A stretch of 64,000 nt of DNA from Neisseria mucosa (GCF_013267835.1 NZ_CP053939.1:1302001-1366000), one strand, 5' to 3'. Shown: positions 18,228 to 27,712, counted from the first letter of the stretch. The notes: a model not told the origin generated them from the sequence alone. Translations and numbers: made by a program.

Positions 18228-18905
18228 ATGAGTCGCGTATTACTCGTAGATGACGATGCCCTCTTGACCGAATTGCTGACCGAATACCTGACTGCCGAAG
18301 GCCTCAACGTTCATAGCGTTCCTGACGGCGAAGCCGGCGTTCAAGAAATTCTGACCGGACAATACGATGTCGTCGTATTAGACTCCATGATGCCTAAAAT
18401 GAACGGTTTGGACGTTTTGAAAAACGTACGCACCCAAAGCACTGTGCCCATCATCATGCTGACTGCAAAAGGTGACGACATCGACCGCATTATCGGTTTG
18501 GAAATGGGTGCGGACGATTATGTACCGAAACCATGCACACCGCGCGAACTCTTGGCGCGTATCAACGCCATCTTGCGCCGTGCGCAACACAGCAACGAAC
18601 AAAACAACGCGCCTAACAGCATTTCTGTCAGCGACGTTGTCCTCTATCCTGCCAAACGCCAAGCCAGCATCAAAGACACCCCGCTTGAATTGACCAGTAC
18701 CGAGTTCAATCTGCTCGAAGTTTTGATGCGCCACGCCGGACAAGTGGTCAGCAAAGAAACTCTGTCCATCGAAGCACTCGACCGCAAACTGGCTAAATTT
18801 GACCGCAGCATCGACGTACACATCTCCAGCATCCGCCACAAATTGGGCGATGCTTCCCTGATTCAAACTGTACGCGGCTTAGGCTACCTGTTTGTTAAAA
18901 ATTAA
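18228..18905 (+). CDS. misR: Response regulator MisR (CpxR type)
   Basis: The 225-residue OmpR-family regulator has a receiver at 1-118 with the acidic pair D8-D9, phospho-acceptor D52 in V-L-D-S-M-M-P and K101. A winged-helix DNA-binding domain at 130-222 (ELTSTEFNLLEVLMRHAGQ; SIRHKLGD; IQTVRGLGYLF) follows. It begins MSRVLLVDDD with AAAAGGA upstream; a longer frame from 18192 lacks support. In Neisseria the MisR/MisS pair controls envelope stress and lipooligosaccharide decoration. The sensor gene follows after 15 bases. Confidence 0.92.
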   Translation: MSRVLLVDDDALLTELLTEYLTAEGLNVHSVPDGEAGVQEILTGQYDVVVLDSMMPKMNGLDVLKNVRTQSTVPIIMLTAKGDDIDRIIGLEMGADDYVPKPCTPRELLARINAILRRAQHSNEQNNAPNSISVSDVVLYPAKRQASIKDTPLELTSTEFNLLEVLMRHAGQVVSKETLSIEALDRKLAKFDRSIDVHISSIRHKLGDASLIQTVRGLGYLFVKN

Positions 18906-18920
18906 AGATTAAACAGATCA

Positions 18921-20318
18921 ATGAAACTGTTTCAACGCATCTTCGCCACATTTTGCGCAGTCATCGTCTGCGCAATCTTTGTGGCGAGTTTTTCATTTTG
19001 GCTGGTACAAAACACCCTTGCTGAAAACCAATTCAACCAACGCCGCACCATCGAAACCACATTGATGAGCAGCATCATCTCCGCGTTTAACTCGCGCGGA
19101 GACAGCGGTGCGCGCGAAATTCTTTCGGAATGGAAAAACAATCCGGTTTCCAATGCCGTTTATGTGATTACCGGCGACGATAAAAAAGATATTTTAGGCC
19201 GCAACATCGACAGCCTGTCCATCGAACGCGCCCGCATCTTTGCCATCAACAATCCCGAATCCGATTTAGCCCACATCGAATACGACCGTTTCGGCGAAGA
19301 ATACCTCTTCTTCATTAAAGGCTGGGACAACCATCAAGCCCAACGCCTGCCCAGCCCGCTCTTCATTCCCGGCCTGCCGCTCTCGCCGATTTGGCACGAA
19401 TTTATCATTCTGTCTTTCATCATCATCGTCGGCCTTTTGATGGCATATATCCTTGCCAACAACATCACCAAGCCCATTAAAATTCTTGGCGGCGGTATGG
19501 ACAGGGTAGCCAACGGCGAACTCGAAACCCGCATTTCCCAGCAAGTTGACGACCGTGACGACGAATTGTCCCACCTTGCCGTGCAGTTCGACAAAATGGC
19601 CGAGAAACTGGAAAAACTTGTTGCCAAAGAGCGTCATTTGCTCCACCACGTTTCTCATGAAATGCGCTCGCCGCTGGCGCGTATGCAGGCGATTGTCGGC
19701 CTGATTCAATCTCAGCCGCAAAAACAAGAGCAATACCTCAAGCGCCTTGAAGGCGAATTGGTACGCATGGATACTTTGGTCGGCGAATTGTTGACCCTCT
19801 CTCGCCTGGAGACCTCCAATATCCCTTTGGAAAAAGAAAACCTCAAACTCGTTCCTTTCCTGACCAACTTGATTGAGGACAACCAAAGCATTGCCCACCA
19901 AAACAACCAAAGCGTTACCCTGAGCATTGACCCAAAAATCCCTGAAAATGCCGTGGTCAGTGCCAACGAAGGCTATCTATACCGTGCCTTTGACAACGTT
20001 ATCCGCAATGCCATCAATTACAGTCCGGAAGGCAGCACCATTCAAACCCATATCGGACAAGACGGCAAAAACTGGATTATCGATGTTACCGACAACGGGC
20101 CTGGTGTAGATGAAATGCAACTTCCGCATATTTTCACTGCCTTTTATCGCGCCGACTCCAGCGCGCACAAACCCGGTACAGGTTTAGGGCTTGCATTGAC
20201 ACAGCACATTGTGGAACAGCACTGCGGTAAAATCATCGCTGAAAATGTCAAACCCAACGGCCTGAGGATGCGTTTTATCCTTCCCAAAAAGAAAGCCGGA
20301 GACAAAAAAGAAGTCTAA
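18921..20318 (+). CDS. misS: Sensor histidine kinase MisS (CpxA type)
   Basis: The 465-residue kinase has a first membrane helix at about 8-29, a periplasmic sensor region at 30-157 and a second helix at about 160-179. HAMP at 180-235 is followed by the H-box HHVSHEMRSPLARMQ with H246. An HATPase domain with N-box VIRNAINYSPEG, G1 DNGPG and G2 GTGLGLALTQHI completes it. It should phosphorylate MisR in response to envelope damage. The membrane-proximal periplasmic loop is CpxA-like in size. Co-transcribed with misR. Confidence 0.92.
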   Translation: MKLFQRIFATFCAVIVCAIFVASFSFWLVQNTLAENQFNQRRTIETTLMSSIISAFNSRGDSGAREILSEWKNNPVSNAVYVITGDDKKDILGRNIDSLSIERARIFAINNPESDLAHIEYDRFGEEYLFFIKGWDNHQAQRLPSPLFIPGLPLSPIWHEFIILSFIIIVGLLMAYILANNITKPIKILGGGMDRVANGELETRISQQVDDRDDELSHLAVQFDKMAEKLEKLVAKERHLLHHVSHEMRSPLARMQAIVGLIQSQPQKQEQYLKRLEGELVRMDTLVGELLTLSRLETSNIPLEKENLKLVPFLTNLIEDNQSIAHQNNQSVTLSIDPKIPENAVVSANEGYLYRAFDNVIRNAINYSPEGSTIQTHIGQDGKNWIIDVTDNGPGVDEMQLPHIFTAFYRADSSAHKPGTGLGLALTQHIVEQHCGKIIAENVKPNGLRMRFILPKKKAGDKKEV

Positions 20319-20324
20319 AAATAA

Positions 20325-20350
20325 GGCCGTCTGAAACTTTTCAGACGGCC
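20325..20350 (+). repeat. Facing uptake sequences between misS and the Pat-like gene
   Basis: GGCCGTCTGAAA and TTTCAGACGGCC form a 12-bp stem with only a two-base loop and no T-run afterwards. It is a weak terminator at best and ends 23 bases before the next start. Confidence 0.6.
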
Positions 20351-20373
20351 AAAAACACAAATAAGGAACCATC

Positions 20374-22764
20374 ATGAGTGCAACCGTCCAAACCGGCTAC
20401 TTCTTCATGCCTGAACACATCATCCTCGTCGGCGCCAGCGAACGTCCGCACAGCCTTGGCGAACGTATTTTCAGCCACCTGCTCGGTTCCTCATATCAAG
20501 GCAAAATCACCCCCGTCAATCTTCGACACAGCAGTGTCGCAGGCATTCCCTCCTACTCCAGCCTCAGCAAAATCCCGGGCCAAGCCGATTTGGTTGTTGC
20601 CGTTATCCCGCCCGACCATTACGACTCGCTGTTCAAAGCCTGCCGTAAAAAAGACCTACGCCACATTATCCTGATTCAAGATTGGGAAAACCTACCGCCC
20701 GAATCCTGTAAAAACGCCCGTTCCATCATTCAAAAACATCACGGCGACGAATTGAACATCAGCGTATGCAACAGCGCAGGTATCCAACTTCCCTCGCTCA
20801 ACCTCAACATCGGCACCCAAACCGACTATCCGGCCGGCCATATTGCTTTACTGACCGGCCACAGCACCGTCAGCCGCAACATCAACCATCTGCTGAACAC
20901 AATGCATCAAGGCGTATCGCGCCACATCAGCCTCAACTATGATCTAAGCCCCACTACATCCGCCGACTGGCTCAACCGCTTCGGCCACAACCGTCATACC
21001 AAAGTTGCCGTCATCCACTACAATCCGGCCGAAAACCAACGCGAGCTGTTCAGCGCCATCCGACACTTTGCACGCCACACCCCGCTTATCCTGTTGTCCA
21101 CACATTACACCGACGACACAGACAAAGCCGTCCTACACAGCCTCGGCCGCCATTGCAACTTCCTGCCGGTATTCAATATCAACGAACTCGAAGCAGCCTT
21201 AAAAGCCCATCTTTCCGGCATTCCCGTCATTACCCATCCCACTATTTTGTCCGATACGCCGATAGAATGGCTGCGCAGCACCGCCGATGCCTGCCAATTG
21301 ACCCTCAACCTCCCAACCGACGCACCATCCATCCAACAAGGCTGCATCGGCAGCGACCCCACGCCCGCACGCATCCACCGCCTGGCACTCGAACAATTGC
21401 AAAATCCGCACACCCAAGCCCTGCTCGGCATTATTTCGCCGGACACGCCGGACGCGTACGGCATTCATCAAACACTGAATAACTTAGCACAAAAAACCAG
21501 CAAACCCATTCTCATCAGCCATCGTTTTTCAGACGGCCTGACCCGGTTCAACACCCCGGAAGAAGCCTTGCTGACACTTTATTTCCGCAATCAAACCGCC
21601 TGTTTGCAACAAGCGCAAAACACCCCTGCCCCGGCCAAAACAGGCCGTCTGAAAACGCCTAAAAACAAAAGTATCGATAAAGCCATTGCATCCGGCCAAA
21701 CCGATCTGATGGCAGAGGCCCTATACCTGCCTCCGTGCCAAACCCAAAAGCACAATGCCGTTCAATTCCGATTCAGCCGTCATCCCATTTACGGCAACAT
21801 CCTTACCGCCCGTTACAACGGCCAAACCCAAGCCGCATTACCGCCCTTTACCACGCTCGATATCCAGCGTTTAAGCCAATTTGCAGAACTTGACAACACT
21901 TCCGTTCTCAATCAATTCCTGCATTCCCTAAACACGCTTATCCACAACAACCAGCATATCGGCGACATCATCCTCAACTACAACGGCAGCCAATACAGCA
22001 GCACCATCATTCCCGAAATTGTGGAAAAACCAGCCGCGCCGACAACCAAAATCCCAAAAAAAGCCGTCCAAACCTTAGAACAGGCCGCCGCCAAAATGCA
22101 AAGTGCCGCCGCCTACCTCCAACAAAAAAATCCGGCCGCAGCCGAGTTTCTACGCAACACCGGCGAAGCCGCGTCCGAACTGCTGCACCCTAAAACCGAA
22201 ACGCCCGAAATACGAAACGTACTCGCCCCCTACCCGAACCAAACCGACACATTCACTCTACCCGACGGCAACACCCTGCACATTCGCGCACTAGAGCCTG
22301 AAGATGCCGAAGCCAAACAAAAATTTGTCCGTCAATTACCCGCGGCCGACCGCTATACGCGCTTCATGACCCACACCAACGAATTGCCGCAGCCCACACT
22401 CGCACGGCTGACCCGCCCCGATTTCCATAACGAATGCGCATGGGCCGCCTTCGCTTCAGACGGCCGTATCATCGCAGTCAGCCGTTACAGCCGCATCAAT
22501 CGCAACGAATGCGAGTTCGGCATTACATTGGCTGCCGAAGCCCGCAAAACCGGCTTGGCCGGCAAAATGATGAGCCTCATTATCCAAACTGCCACACAGC
22601 AAGGTTATCAAACCATGAATGCGGAAATCCTCAAAGAAAACACACCGATGCTCAAACTCGCTGAAAAATCAGGATTTACCGTTACTCCGTCGGAAACCGA
22701 CCGCGGACTGTATCAAGCAAGCCTCGATTTGAACGCATGGCAAAACAGCAACAAAAACAAATAA
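20374..22764 (+). CDS. Shortened Pat-like CoA-binding/GNAT protein
   Basis: The 796-residue protein has an N-terminal CoA-binding Rossmann domain at about 10-140 (ILVGASERPHSLGERIF; DLVVAVIPPDHY). Regions resembling the succinyl-CoA-ligase-like part of NDP-forming acyl-CoA synthetases follow, then a GNAT acetyltransferase domain at about 628-785 (LPDGNTLHIRALEPEDA; A-R-K-T-G-L-A-G-K-M-M). This is the plan of the protein lysine acetyltransferase Pat/PatZ. It is about 100 residues shorter, and the ATP-grasp part is replaced by a Gln/Ala-rich linker, so the synthetase half is probably inactive. Three uptake sequences lie in frame (about 21530, 21643, 22457). Confidence 0.75.
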   Translation: MSATVQTGYFFMPEHIILVGASERPHSLGERIFSHLLGSSYQGKITPVNLRHSSVAGIPSYSSLSKIPGQADLVVAVIPPDHYDSLFKACRKKDLRHIILIQDWENLPPESCKNARSIIQKHHGDELNISVCNSAGIQLPSLNLNIGTQTDYPAGHIALLTGHSTVSRNINHLLNTMHQGVSRHISLNYDLSPTTSADWLNRFGHNRHTKVAVIHYNPAENQRELFSAIRHFARHTPLILLSTHYTDDTDKAVLHSLGRHCNFLPVFNINELEAALKAHLSGIPVITHPTILSDTPIEWLRSTADACQLTLNLPTDAPSIQQGCIGSDPTPARIHRLALEQLQNPHTQALLGIISPDTPDAYGIHQTLNNLAQKTSKPILISHRFSDGLTRFNTPEEALLTLYFRNQTACLQQAQNTPAPAKTGRLKTPKNKSIDKAIASGQTDLMAEALYLPPCQTQKHNAVQFRFSRHPIYGNILTARYNGQTQAALPPFTTLDIQRLSQFAELDNTSVLNQFLHSLNTLIHNNQHIGDIILNYNGSQYSSTIIPEIVEKPAAPTTKIPKKAVQTLEQAAAKMQSAAAYLQQKNPAAAEFLRNTGEAASELLHPKTETPEIRNVLAPYPNQTDTFTLPDGNTLHIRALEPEDAEAKQKFVRQLPAADRYTRFMTHTNELPQPTLARLTRPDFHNECAWAAFASDGRIIAVSRYSRINRNECEFGITLAAEARKTGLAGKMMSLIIQTATQQGYQTMNAEILKENTPMLKLAEKSGFTVTPSETDRGLYQASLDLNAWQNSNKNK

Positions 22765-22768
22765 AAAC

Positions 22769-22798
22769 TTGCATAACCCGTGTGAAATATCCTAAAAT
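22769..22798 (+). promoter_or_regulatory. Promoter of the rpsP-rimM-trmD-rplS operon
   Basis: TTGCAT (-35, 22769-22774) and TAAAAT (-10, 22793-22798) are spaced 18 bases apart and lie 42 bases before the rpsP start. Confidence 0.65.
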
Positions 22799-22839
22799 TA
22801 GCGGTTTCTATATATCCGCATTTTTCAAAAGGACTCAAA

Positions 22840-23088
22840 ATGGTAGTTATCCGTTTGGCTCGCGGCGGCTCAAAACACCGCCCTTTCTTCAACGTAGTCG
22901 TAACTGACTCTCGCAACCGTCGTGACGGCCGCTTCATCGAGCGCGTAGGTTTCTACAACCCCGTTGCCAACGAAAAACAAGAACGCGTACGTTTCGACGC
23001 AGACCGCATCAACCACTGGGTTGCTCAAGGCGCGAAAGTTAGCGATGCAGTTGCCAAACTGATTAAAGAGCAAAAAATCGCTGCTTAA
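22840..23088 (+). CDS. rpsP: 30S ribosomal protein S16
   Basis: The 82-residue protein begins [17 protein letters not shown] and contains [22 protein letters not shown], the S16 signature. S16 binds 16S rRNA early in 30S assembly. AAAGGA precedes the start. It is first in the standard rpsP-rimM-trmD-rplS operon, with 15 bases to rimM. Confidence 0.98.
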   Translation: MVVIRLARGGSKHRPFFNVVVTDSRNRRDGRFIERVGFYNPVANEKQERVRFDADRINHWVAQGAKVSDAVAKLIKEQKIAA

Positions 23089-23103
23089 TCAGCTGAAACG
23101 ACC

Positions 23104-23613
23104 ATGACAGACACTCAAAAACGGGTAGCCATGGGCTACATCAAAGGCGTATTCGGCATTAAAGGCTGGCTTAAAATTGCCGCCAATACCGAATACACCG
23201 ACAGCCTGCTGGACTACCCAGAGTGGCAGTTGTGCAAGGATGGCAAAACCCTGAATGTCACGCTTGAGGCAGGTAAAATTGTCAATGGTGAACTTCAGGT
23301 CAAATTTGAAGGGATAGACGATCGCGATCAAGCATTTGCCTTGCGCGGCTATACCATCGAAATTCCCAGAGAGTCATTCGCCCCTACTGAGGAAGACGAA
23401 TACTACTGGGCAGATTTAGTCGGCATGACCGTCATCAACAAAGAAAACATCGTCCTCGGCAAAGTCAGCAACCTGATGGAAACCGGCGCGAATGATGTTT
23501 TGATGATTAAAGGCGAACACGGACAAATCCTGATTCCCTTCGTCTCCAACTATATCGAATCTGTCGATACCGACAGCAAAACCATTATCGCCGACTGGGG
23601 TTTGGACTACTGA
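23104..23613 (+). CDS. rimM: 16S rRNA processing/maturation protein RimM
   Basis: The 169-residue protein has an N-terminal RimM domain ([18 protein letters not shown]), [11 protein letters not shown], and the C-terminal PRC-barrel part ([29 protein letters not shown]). It assists maturation of the 30S head. It overlaps trmD by TGATG. Confidence 0.97.
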   Translation: MTDTQKRVAMGYIKGVFGIKGWLKIAANTEYTDSLLDYPEWQLCKDGKTLNVTLEAGKIVNGELQVKFEGIDDRDQAFALRGYTIEIPRESFAPTEEDEYYWADLVGMTVINKENIVLGKVSNLMETGANDVLMIKGEHGQILIPFVSNYIESVDTDSKTIIADWGLDY

Positions 23614-24362
23614 TGCTGATTCAAGCCATCACCATTTTTCCAGAGATGTTCGACAGTATTGTCGAATATGGCGTTACAGGCAGGGCAAGAAAACAAAACC
23701 TTTGGCAGTTTCAAGCCATTAATCCCCGAAAATTTGCCGACAACAAACTTGGCTATATCGATGATCGCCCCTTCGGAGGTGGCCCGGGAATGATTATGAT
23801 GGCACCACCGCTTCAAGCGGCAATCGAAGAAGCCAAAGCAAACTCGCAAAAACCTGCCAAAGTAATTTATCTCAGTCCGCAAGGTCAGCCGCTGACACAT
23901 AAAAAAGCCGCAGAACTTGCCGAACTGCCCCATCTTATTCTTCTATGCGGACGCTATGAAGGCATAGATGAAAGACTGTTGCAACGCAGTGTGGACGAAG
24001 AAATCAGCATTGGCGACTTTGTCGTCTCGGGTGGCGAATTGCCCGCCATGATGTTGATGGATGCCGTCTTAAGATTGGTTCCGGGTGTATTGGGCGATAT
24101 ACAGTCAGCCGAACAAGACTCGTTTTCAGACGGCCTTTTAGACTGTCCTCATTACACCAAACCCGTAGAATTCCAAGGCATGATGGTTCCTGATGTCTTA
24201 CGTTCAGGAAATCATGGCTTGATTGCCGAGTGGCGATTGAAACAATCGCTACAACGCACTTTAGAGCGCCGACCCGATTTATTGGAAAAGCGCAGTTTAA
24301 TCCCAAAGGAATCCCGCCTCTTAAAAGAAATCTTGCAAGAGCAACAGGAAATCCAATCATAA
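23613..24362 (+). CDS. trmD: tRNA (guanine-37-N1)-methyltransferase
   Basis: The 249-residue SPOUT methyltransferase begins [13 protein letters not shown]. It has [10 protein letters not shown] near 52-61, [12 protein letters not shown] near 111-122 and the trefoil-knot loop [14 protein letters not shown]. It places m1G37 in tRNAs to prevent frameshifting. An in-frame uptake sequence (FSDGLLD, near 24125) lies in the substrate-loop region, a place tolerant of change. Confidence 0.97.
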   Translation: MLIQAITIFPEMFDSIVEYGVTGRARKQNLWQFQAINPRKFADNKLGYIDDRPFGGGPGMIMMAPPLQAAIEEAKANSQKPAKVIYLSPQGQPLTHKKAAELAELPHLILLCGRYEGIDERLLQRSVDEEISIGDFVVSGGELPAMMLMDAVLRLVPGVLGDIQSAEQDSFSDGLLDCPHYTKPVEFQGMMVPDVLRSGNHGLIAEWRLKQSLQRTLERRPDLLEKRSLIPKESRLLKEILQEQQEIQS

Positions 24363-24376
24363 CTTAGGAAAAACAA

Positions 24377-24742
24377 ATGAACTTGATTCAACAATTAGAG
24401 CAAGAAGAAATCGCTCGCTTGAACAAAGAAATCCCTGAATTCGCTCCAGGCGACACCGTTGTCGTATCTGTACGCGTGGTTGAGGGTTCCCGCAGCCGTC
24501 TGCAAGCATACGAAGGTGTGGTTATCGCCCGCCGCAACCGTGGTCTGAACAGCAACTTCATCGTTCGCAAAATCTCTAGCGGCGAAGGTGTAGAACGTAC
24601 TTTCCAACTGTACTCCCCTACCGTAGAAAAAATCGAAGTTAAACGCCGTGGTGACGTACGTCGCGCCAAACTGTACTACTTGCGTGGCCTGACCGGTAAA
24701 GCGGCCCGCATTAAAGAAAAATTGCCTGCTCGCAAAGGTTAA
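24377..24742 (+). CDS. rplS: 50S ribosomal protein L19
   Basis: The 121-residue protein contains the L19 signatures [22 protein letters not shown] and [15 protein letters not shown]. It lies at the 30S/50S interface. It is the last gene of the operon, followed by a strong terminator. Codon use is highly biased, as expected for a ribosomal protein. Confidence 0.98.
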   Translation: MNLIQQLEQEEIARLNKEIPEFAPGDTVVVSVRVVEGSRSRLQAYEGVVIARRNRGLNSNFIVRKISSGEGVERTFQLYSPTVEKIEVKRRGDVRRAKLYYLRGLTGKAARIKEKLPARKG

Positions 24743-24755
24743 TCGCTTTCTTCAA

Positions 24756-24786
24756 AAACCCACTTCAATGAAGTGGGTTTTTTGTT
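24756..24786 (+). terminator. Rho-independent terminator of the rplS operon
   Basis: AACCCACTTC pairs with GAAGTGGGTT, followed directly by a run of six T and more. It is not uptake-sequence based. Confidence 0.9.
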
Positions 24787-24893
24787 TTTATACAAGATCT
24801 CCTCGTCTTTCTTACACAATCCTGTAAGCCAATCACAATTCCCATCTCACGCATAAACTTAAACAGAATCCCCTACTTTTGACCTCTATAAAA

Positions 24894-24927
24894 AAGGCCG
24901 TCTGAAACAAAAGATTCAGACGGCCTT
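24894..24927 (-). terminator. Paired uptake-sequence terminator, PepSY gene side
   Basis: Facing AAGGCCGTCTGAA copies form a 13-bp stem 17 bases beyond the PepSY gene stop. It can also stop readthrough from rplS. Confidence 0.8.
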
Positions 24928-24943
24928 GAATTACATCGGGCGG

Positions 24944-26353
24944 TTATTTAAACCATCCCGCTAATGCTGGAATACGTGATAATAACAGTGTATCCAAAAT
25001 CCAAATAACAGCGATTGCGGCAATAGCCGTCGGGAAAATCACAGCCAAAATAAGAAGTGGCACAGCCATTGCCCACCATACCGGCAATTTGATTTTCTGT
25101 GCAGGAGGAACCAAACCACGTGCTTCCGAAGGACGGCGTTTCCACCACATCACACAGCCGCTGACACAGATAAAAATAATCGCCAGGCAGAACACAACAT
25201 TCGCCAACACGCTCCACCAGCCCAGTGTACCCATATGCAAAGCAATACTTGCCGCCATAAACTTGCCAAACCAGTTGTAATCGTCAAAATGAATATCAGC
25301 CAGGATTTTGCCACTGTATTGATCAATGTGTACCGTACGATCCGCAGTCGGACTAACCATATCGTAGCTCATTGAGTCTTGCGACAGCGTCCATACGCCG
25401 GTTTCGCCTTTAGGTAGGTTCAACTGATAGCGGCCTTTGAAGCCAATTTCGCGCGCAAAGCGGTCAACCGTTTCCAACGTCATCGGTTCACTTGGATTAA
25501 TGCCGTTTTCGCCCAGTGTCGTACCGGAAACCGGCATAGGCGTCAGCTCTAAAATCCACGGCACTTCTTTGGATTTGCCATCATTCAACACATCGCCATG
25601 AGTTGGCACGGAAGATACCGGATTAGGCTCCACGCCCCATTTACCGGCTGGGAATTGACTCCATGCCTGAACCACTTTACCACCCCAAATACCGGCCCAA
25701 GCAATACCAGACAAACAGAACAGCAGCAAAATCAAAGAAACCCAAGAGCCAAATGCACCGTGCAGGTTGCGCCACCAAGAACGGCCTTTGCCTGCTTTAG
25801 GCAAAAGGACGGCCTTCAGACTACGCTGTTTCACCCACCACAAATAGATACCGGTCACAATCATGATGATGGTTAGCGACGCAGCAGTTTCCAACAAGTA
25901 GTCACCAGTCGCACCCATCATCATATCGCCGTGGATTTCGTCCATCGTGTGATACCAGCCTTGACTGCGCGGCATCGTATTCACGACTTTTGCCGTATAA
26001 GGATCAACGGCAACCATAGTGGCTTTATCGTCGTTGTTCACACGAAATACGGCCACCATATCATCTGCGCGCGGCGCAATATACTGCACTACAGAAGCAG
26101 TTTCCGGATTAACAAACTGTCTGGCGGCTTCAGCCTGAGCCGACAAAGGCTGCACCACTGCTTGCGGCGTAACATGTATCCGCTCGCCTTCTTTACCGGT
26201 AATATTGGCAAATAACAGCATTCCCAACCCTGTAACAGCCAGCAGGGTTAAAAACGGTGCAACCAAAAGTCCGGCATAAAAATGCCATCGCCAAACAGTC
26301 AAATAACGGCGGTTAGCCTGTTGTTCATTTTGGGAAGTTGGTTTTGTTTCCAT
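24944..26353 (-). CDS. PepSY-domain transmembrane protein
   Basis: The 469-residue inner-membrane protein is of the PepSY_TM type. A first helix at about 23-50 preceded by R-R-Y-L-T-V-W-R-W-H-F-Y-A-G-L is the family signature. PepSY-type stretches VVQYIAPRADDMVAVFRVNN and VDPYTAKVV follow, then helices near 160 and 200, a long periplasmic part ending VHIDQYSGKILADIHFDDYNWFGKF, and three C-terminal helices including W-W-K-R-R-P. In other bacteria such genes are often iron-regulated and linked to siderophore use or reductive iron uptake. A perfect palindrome sits upstream at 26382. Confidence 0.82.
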   Translation of the reverse strand: METKPTSQNEQQANRRYLTVWRWHFYAGLLVAPFLTLLAVTGLGMLLFANITGKEGERIHVTPQAVVQPLSAQAEAARQFVNPETASVVQYIAPRADDMVAVFRVNNDDKATMVAVDPYTAKVVNTMPRSQGWYHTMDEIHGDMMMGATGDYLLETAASLTIIMIVTGIYLWWVKQRSLKAVLLPKAGKGRSWWRNLHGAFGSWVSLILLLFCLSGIAWAGIWGGKVVQAWSQFPAGKWGVEPNPVSSVPTHGDVLNDGKSKEVPWILELTPMPVSGTTLGENGINPSEPMTLETVDRFAREIGFKGRYQLNLPKGETGVWTLSQDSMSYDMVSPTADRTVHIDQYSGKILADIHFDDYNWFGKFMAASIALHMGTLGWWSVLANVVFCLAIIFICVSGCVMWWKRRPSEARGLVPPAQKIKLPVWWAMAVPLLILAVIFPTAIAAIAVIWILDTLLLSRIPALAGWFK

Positions 26354-26381
26354 ATATTCTCTTTATATAATTAAAGTAGAC

Positions 26382-26397
26382 TAATCCTTAAGGATTA
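26382..26397. promoter_or_regulatory. Perfect palindrome upstream of the PepSY gene
   Basis: TAATCCTTAAGGATTA reads the same on both strands and lies 29 bases before the start codon, where an operator would be expected. It does not match the usual Fur box GATAATGATAATCATTATC well. Confidence 0.4.
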
Positions 26398-26542
26398 TTA
26401 GCAAACATTTTAATCAAAACCATTCATTTACGAAACCGTTTTTCAAGCGTAGCTTTGAAATACTTCAACATTTAGTTTGCAGGCCGTCTGAAAAAACAAA
26501 ATAGACAGAAAACAACACTTTACTGAAAACCCATTTTAATCA

Positions 26543-26570
26543 TTGCGGTTTCGGCAGAATTTGGTAGAAT
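26543..26570 (+). promoter_or_regulatory. greA promoter
   Basis: TTGCGG (-35) is spaced 16 bases from TAGAAT (-10, 26565-26570). The -10 is preceded by TGG, giving an extended -10. The predicted start near 26577 leaves a leader of about 120 bases. Confidence 0.6.
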
Positions 26571-26593
26571 ACAGGCATTACTTATTTATTCAT

Positions 26594-26625
26594 CAAGCCG
26601 CCAAGCTTTGGCGGCTTGTATTTTT
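26594..26625 (+). terminator. Intrinsic terminator/attenuator in the greA leader
   Basis: CAAGCCGCCA and TGGCGGCTTG form a perfect 10-bp stem with a 5-base loop, followed by TATTTTTA. It lies between the predicted greA promoter and the greA start, so it should end most transcripts after about 50 bases. A second hairpin, ATCCGGC with GCCGGAT, follows at about 26633-26658. Confidence 0.75.
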
Positions 26626-26697
26626 ATTTCCAATCCGGCTGCCGCGCGTGGCCGGATAAAATTTTAAAAGCATCATCATGCTTTCATGGAGAACTCA

Positions 26698-27174
26698 ATG
26701 CAAAAAATCCCTTTGACCGTCCGTGGTGCAGAATTGTTGAAACAAGAACTTCAACACCTCAAAAGCGTGGCTCGTCCAGAAATTATTGAAGCCATTGCAG
26801 AAGCACGTTCACACGGCGATTTGTCTGAAAATGCCGAATACGAAGCCGCCAAAGAGCGTCAAGGCTTTATCGAAGGCCGTATTGCCGAGCTGGAACACAA
26901 ACTCTCTATGGCCCACATCATCAATCCTGCCGAAATCCATGCTGAAGGAAAAATCGTATTCGGCACAACAGTAACACTGGAAGATTTGGAAACCGAAGAA
27001 CAGGTTACCTACCAAATCGTCGGCGAAGACGAAGCAGACATTAAAGAACGCAAAATCTACGTTGGCTCCCCAATTGCCCGTGCCTTGATCGGAAAAGAAG
27101 AAGGCGACGTTGCAGAAGTTCAGGCCCCCGGCGGCGTGCGTGAATATGACATCATTGCCGTACAATATATCTAA
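26698..27174 (+). CDS. greA: Transcription elongation factor GreA
   Basis: The 158-residue protein is standard length. The N-terminal coiled coil contains [19 protein letters not shown] and the tip motif [10 protein letters not shown] at about 43-52 with the acidic residues that reach the RNA polymerase active site. The C-terminal FKBP-like domain ends [20 protein letters not shown]. It rescues backtracked polymerase by stimulating transcript cleavage. The start at 26698 is fixed by GGAGAACTCAATG; the earlier in-frame ATG overlaps the ribosome site. Confidence 0.96.
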   Translation: MQKIPLTVRGAELLKQELQHLKSVARPEIIEAIAEARSHGDLSENAEYEAAKERQGFIEGRIAELEHKLSMAHIINPAEIHAEGKIVFGTTVTLEDLETEEQVTYQIVGEDEADIKERKIYVGSPIARALIGKEEGDVAEVQAPGGVREYDIIAVQYI

Positions 27175-27180
27175 ATAAAC

Positions 27181-27216
27181 AAAAGGCCGTCTGAAAACAT
27201 TTTCAGACGGCCTTTT
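27181..27216 (+). terminator. Paired uptake-sequence terminator after greA
   Basis: AAAAGGCCGTCTGAAAA and its complement make a 17-bp stem with a two-base loop, followed by T-rich sequence. Confidence 0.85.
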
Positions 27217-27272
27217 GTTGTACCTAAAAACACCATAATCAAAGAAAGCGAAATCTTCCCAGGAGAAGCATA

Positions 27273-27701
27273 ATGAATCTACTGTACAAAATTATCCAAA
27301 CCGCTTCCGCCATGTGGCTCGGTATGCAGCTGACCGCAGGCTATGTTACTGCTCCTGTCCTGTTCCGCCTCCTGCCTAAAATGCAGGCAGGAGAAATTGC
27401 CGGCATCTTGTTTGCCATTACAGCACTATGTGGCTTAGTTATTTTTGGCGTAGCCTATGCCTTTTTCAGAAAGCAACTGGCCTCACTTTCTTGGTGGATA
27501 TTGGTTCTTTGGCTACTCTTAGCCTGCAACCATCTTTTGGTTACACCGGTTATCGAGGCGCACAAGTACGGGCTGGATAACTGGCTGCTGTCCCTAGTAG
27601 GCGGAACATTCGGAGTTTGGCACGGCTTATCCAATATCATCTTTTTGATTTGCACAATACTCGCCGCTGTTTGCGTATGGAAATGGCCGAAGCCAAACTA
27701 A
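27273..27701 (+). CDS. DUF4149-like membrane protein
   Basis: The 142-residue protein has four membrane helices. An N-terminal AMWLGMQLTAGYVTAPVLF pattern and a conserved V-T-P-V-I-x-A-H loop resemble DUF4149, found in many beta-proteobacteria beside greA. No function is established. AGGAGAA sits upstream of the ATG, and paired uptake-sequence terminators flank it on both sides, so it is probably monocistronic. Confidence 0.75.
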   Translation: MNLLYKIIQTASAMWLGMQLTAGYVTAPVLFRLLPKMQAGEIAGILFAITALCGLVIFGVAYAFFRKQLASLSWWILVLWLLLACNHLLVTPVIEAHKYGLDNWLLSLVGGTFGVWHGLSNIIFLICTILAAVCVWKWPKPN

Positions 27702-27712
27702 TCTGTCTTAAT

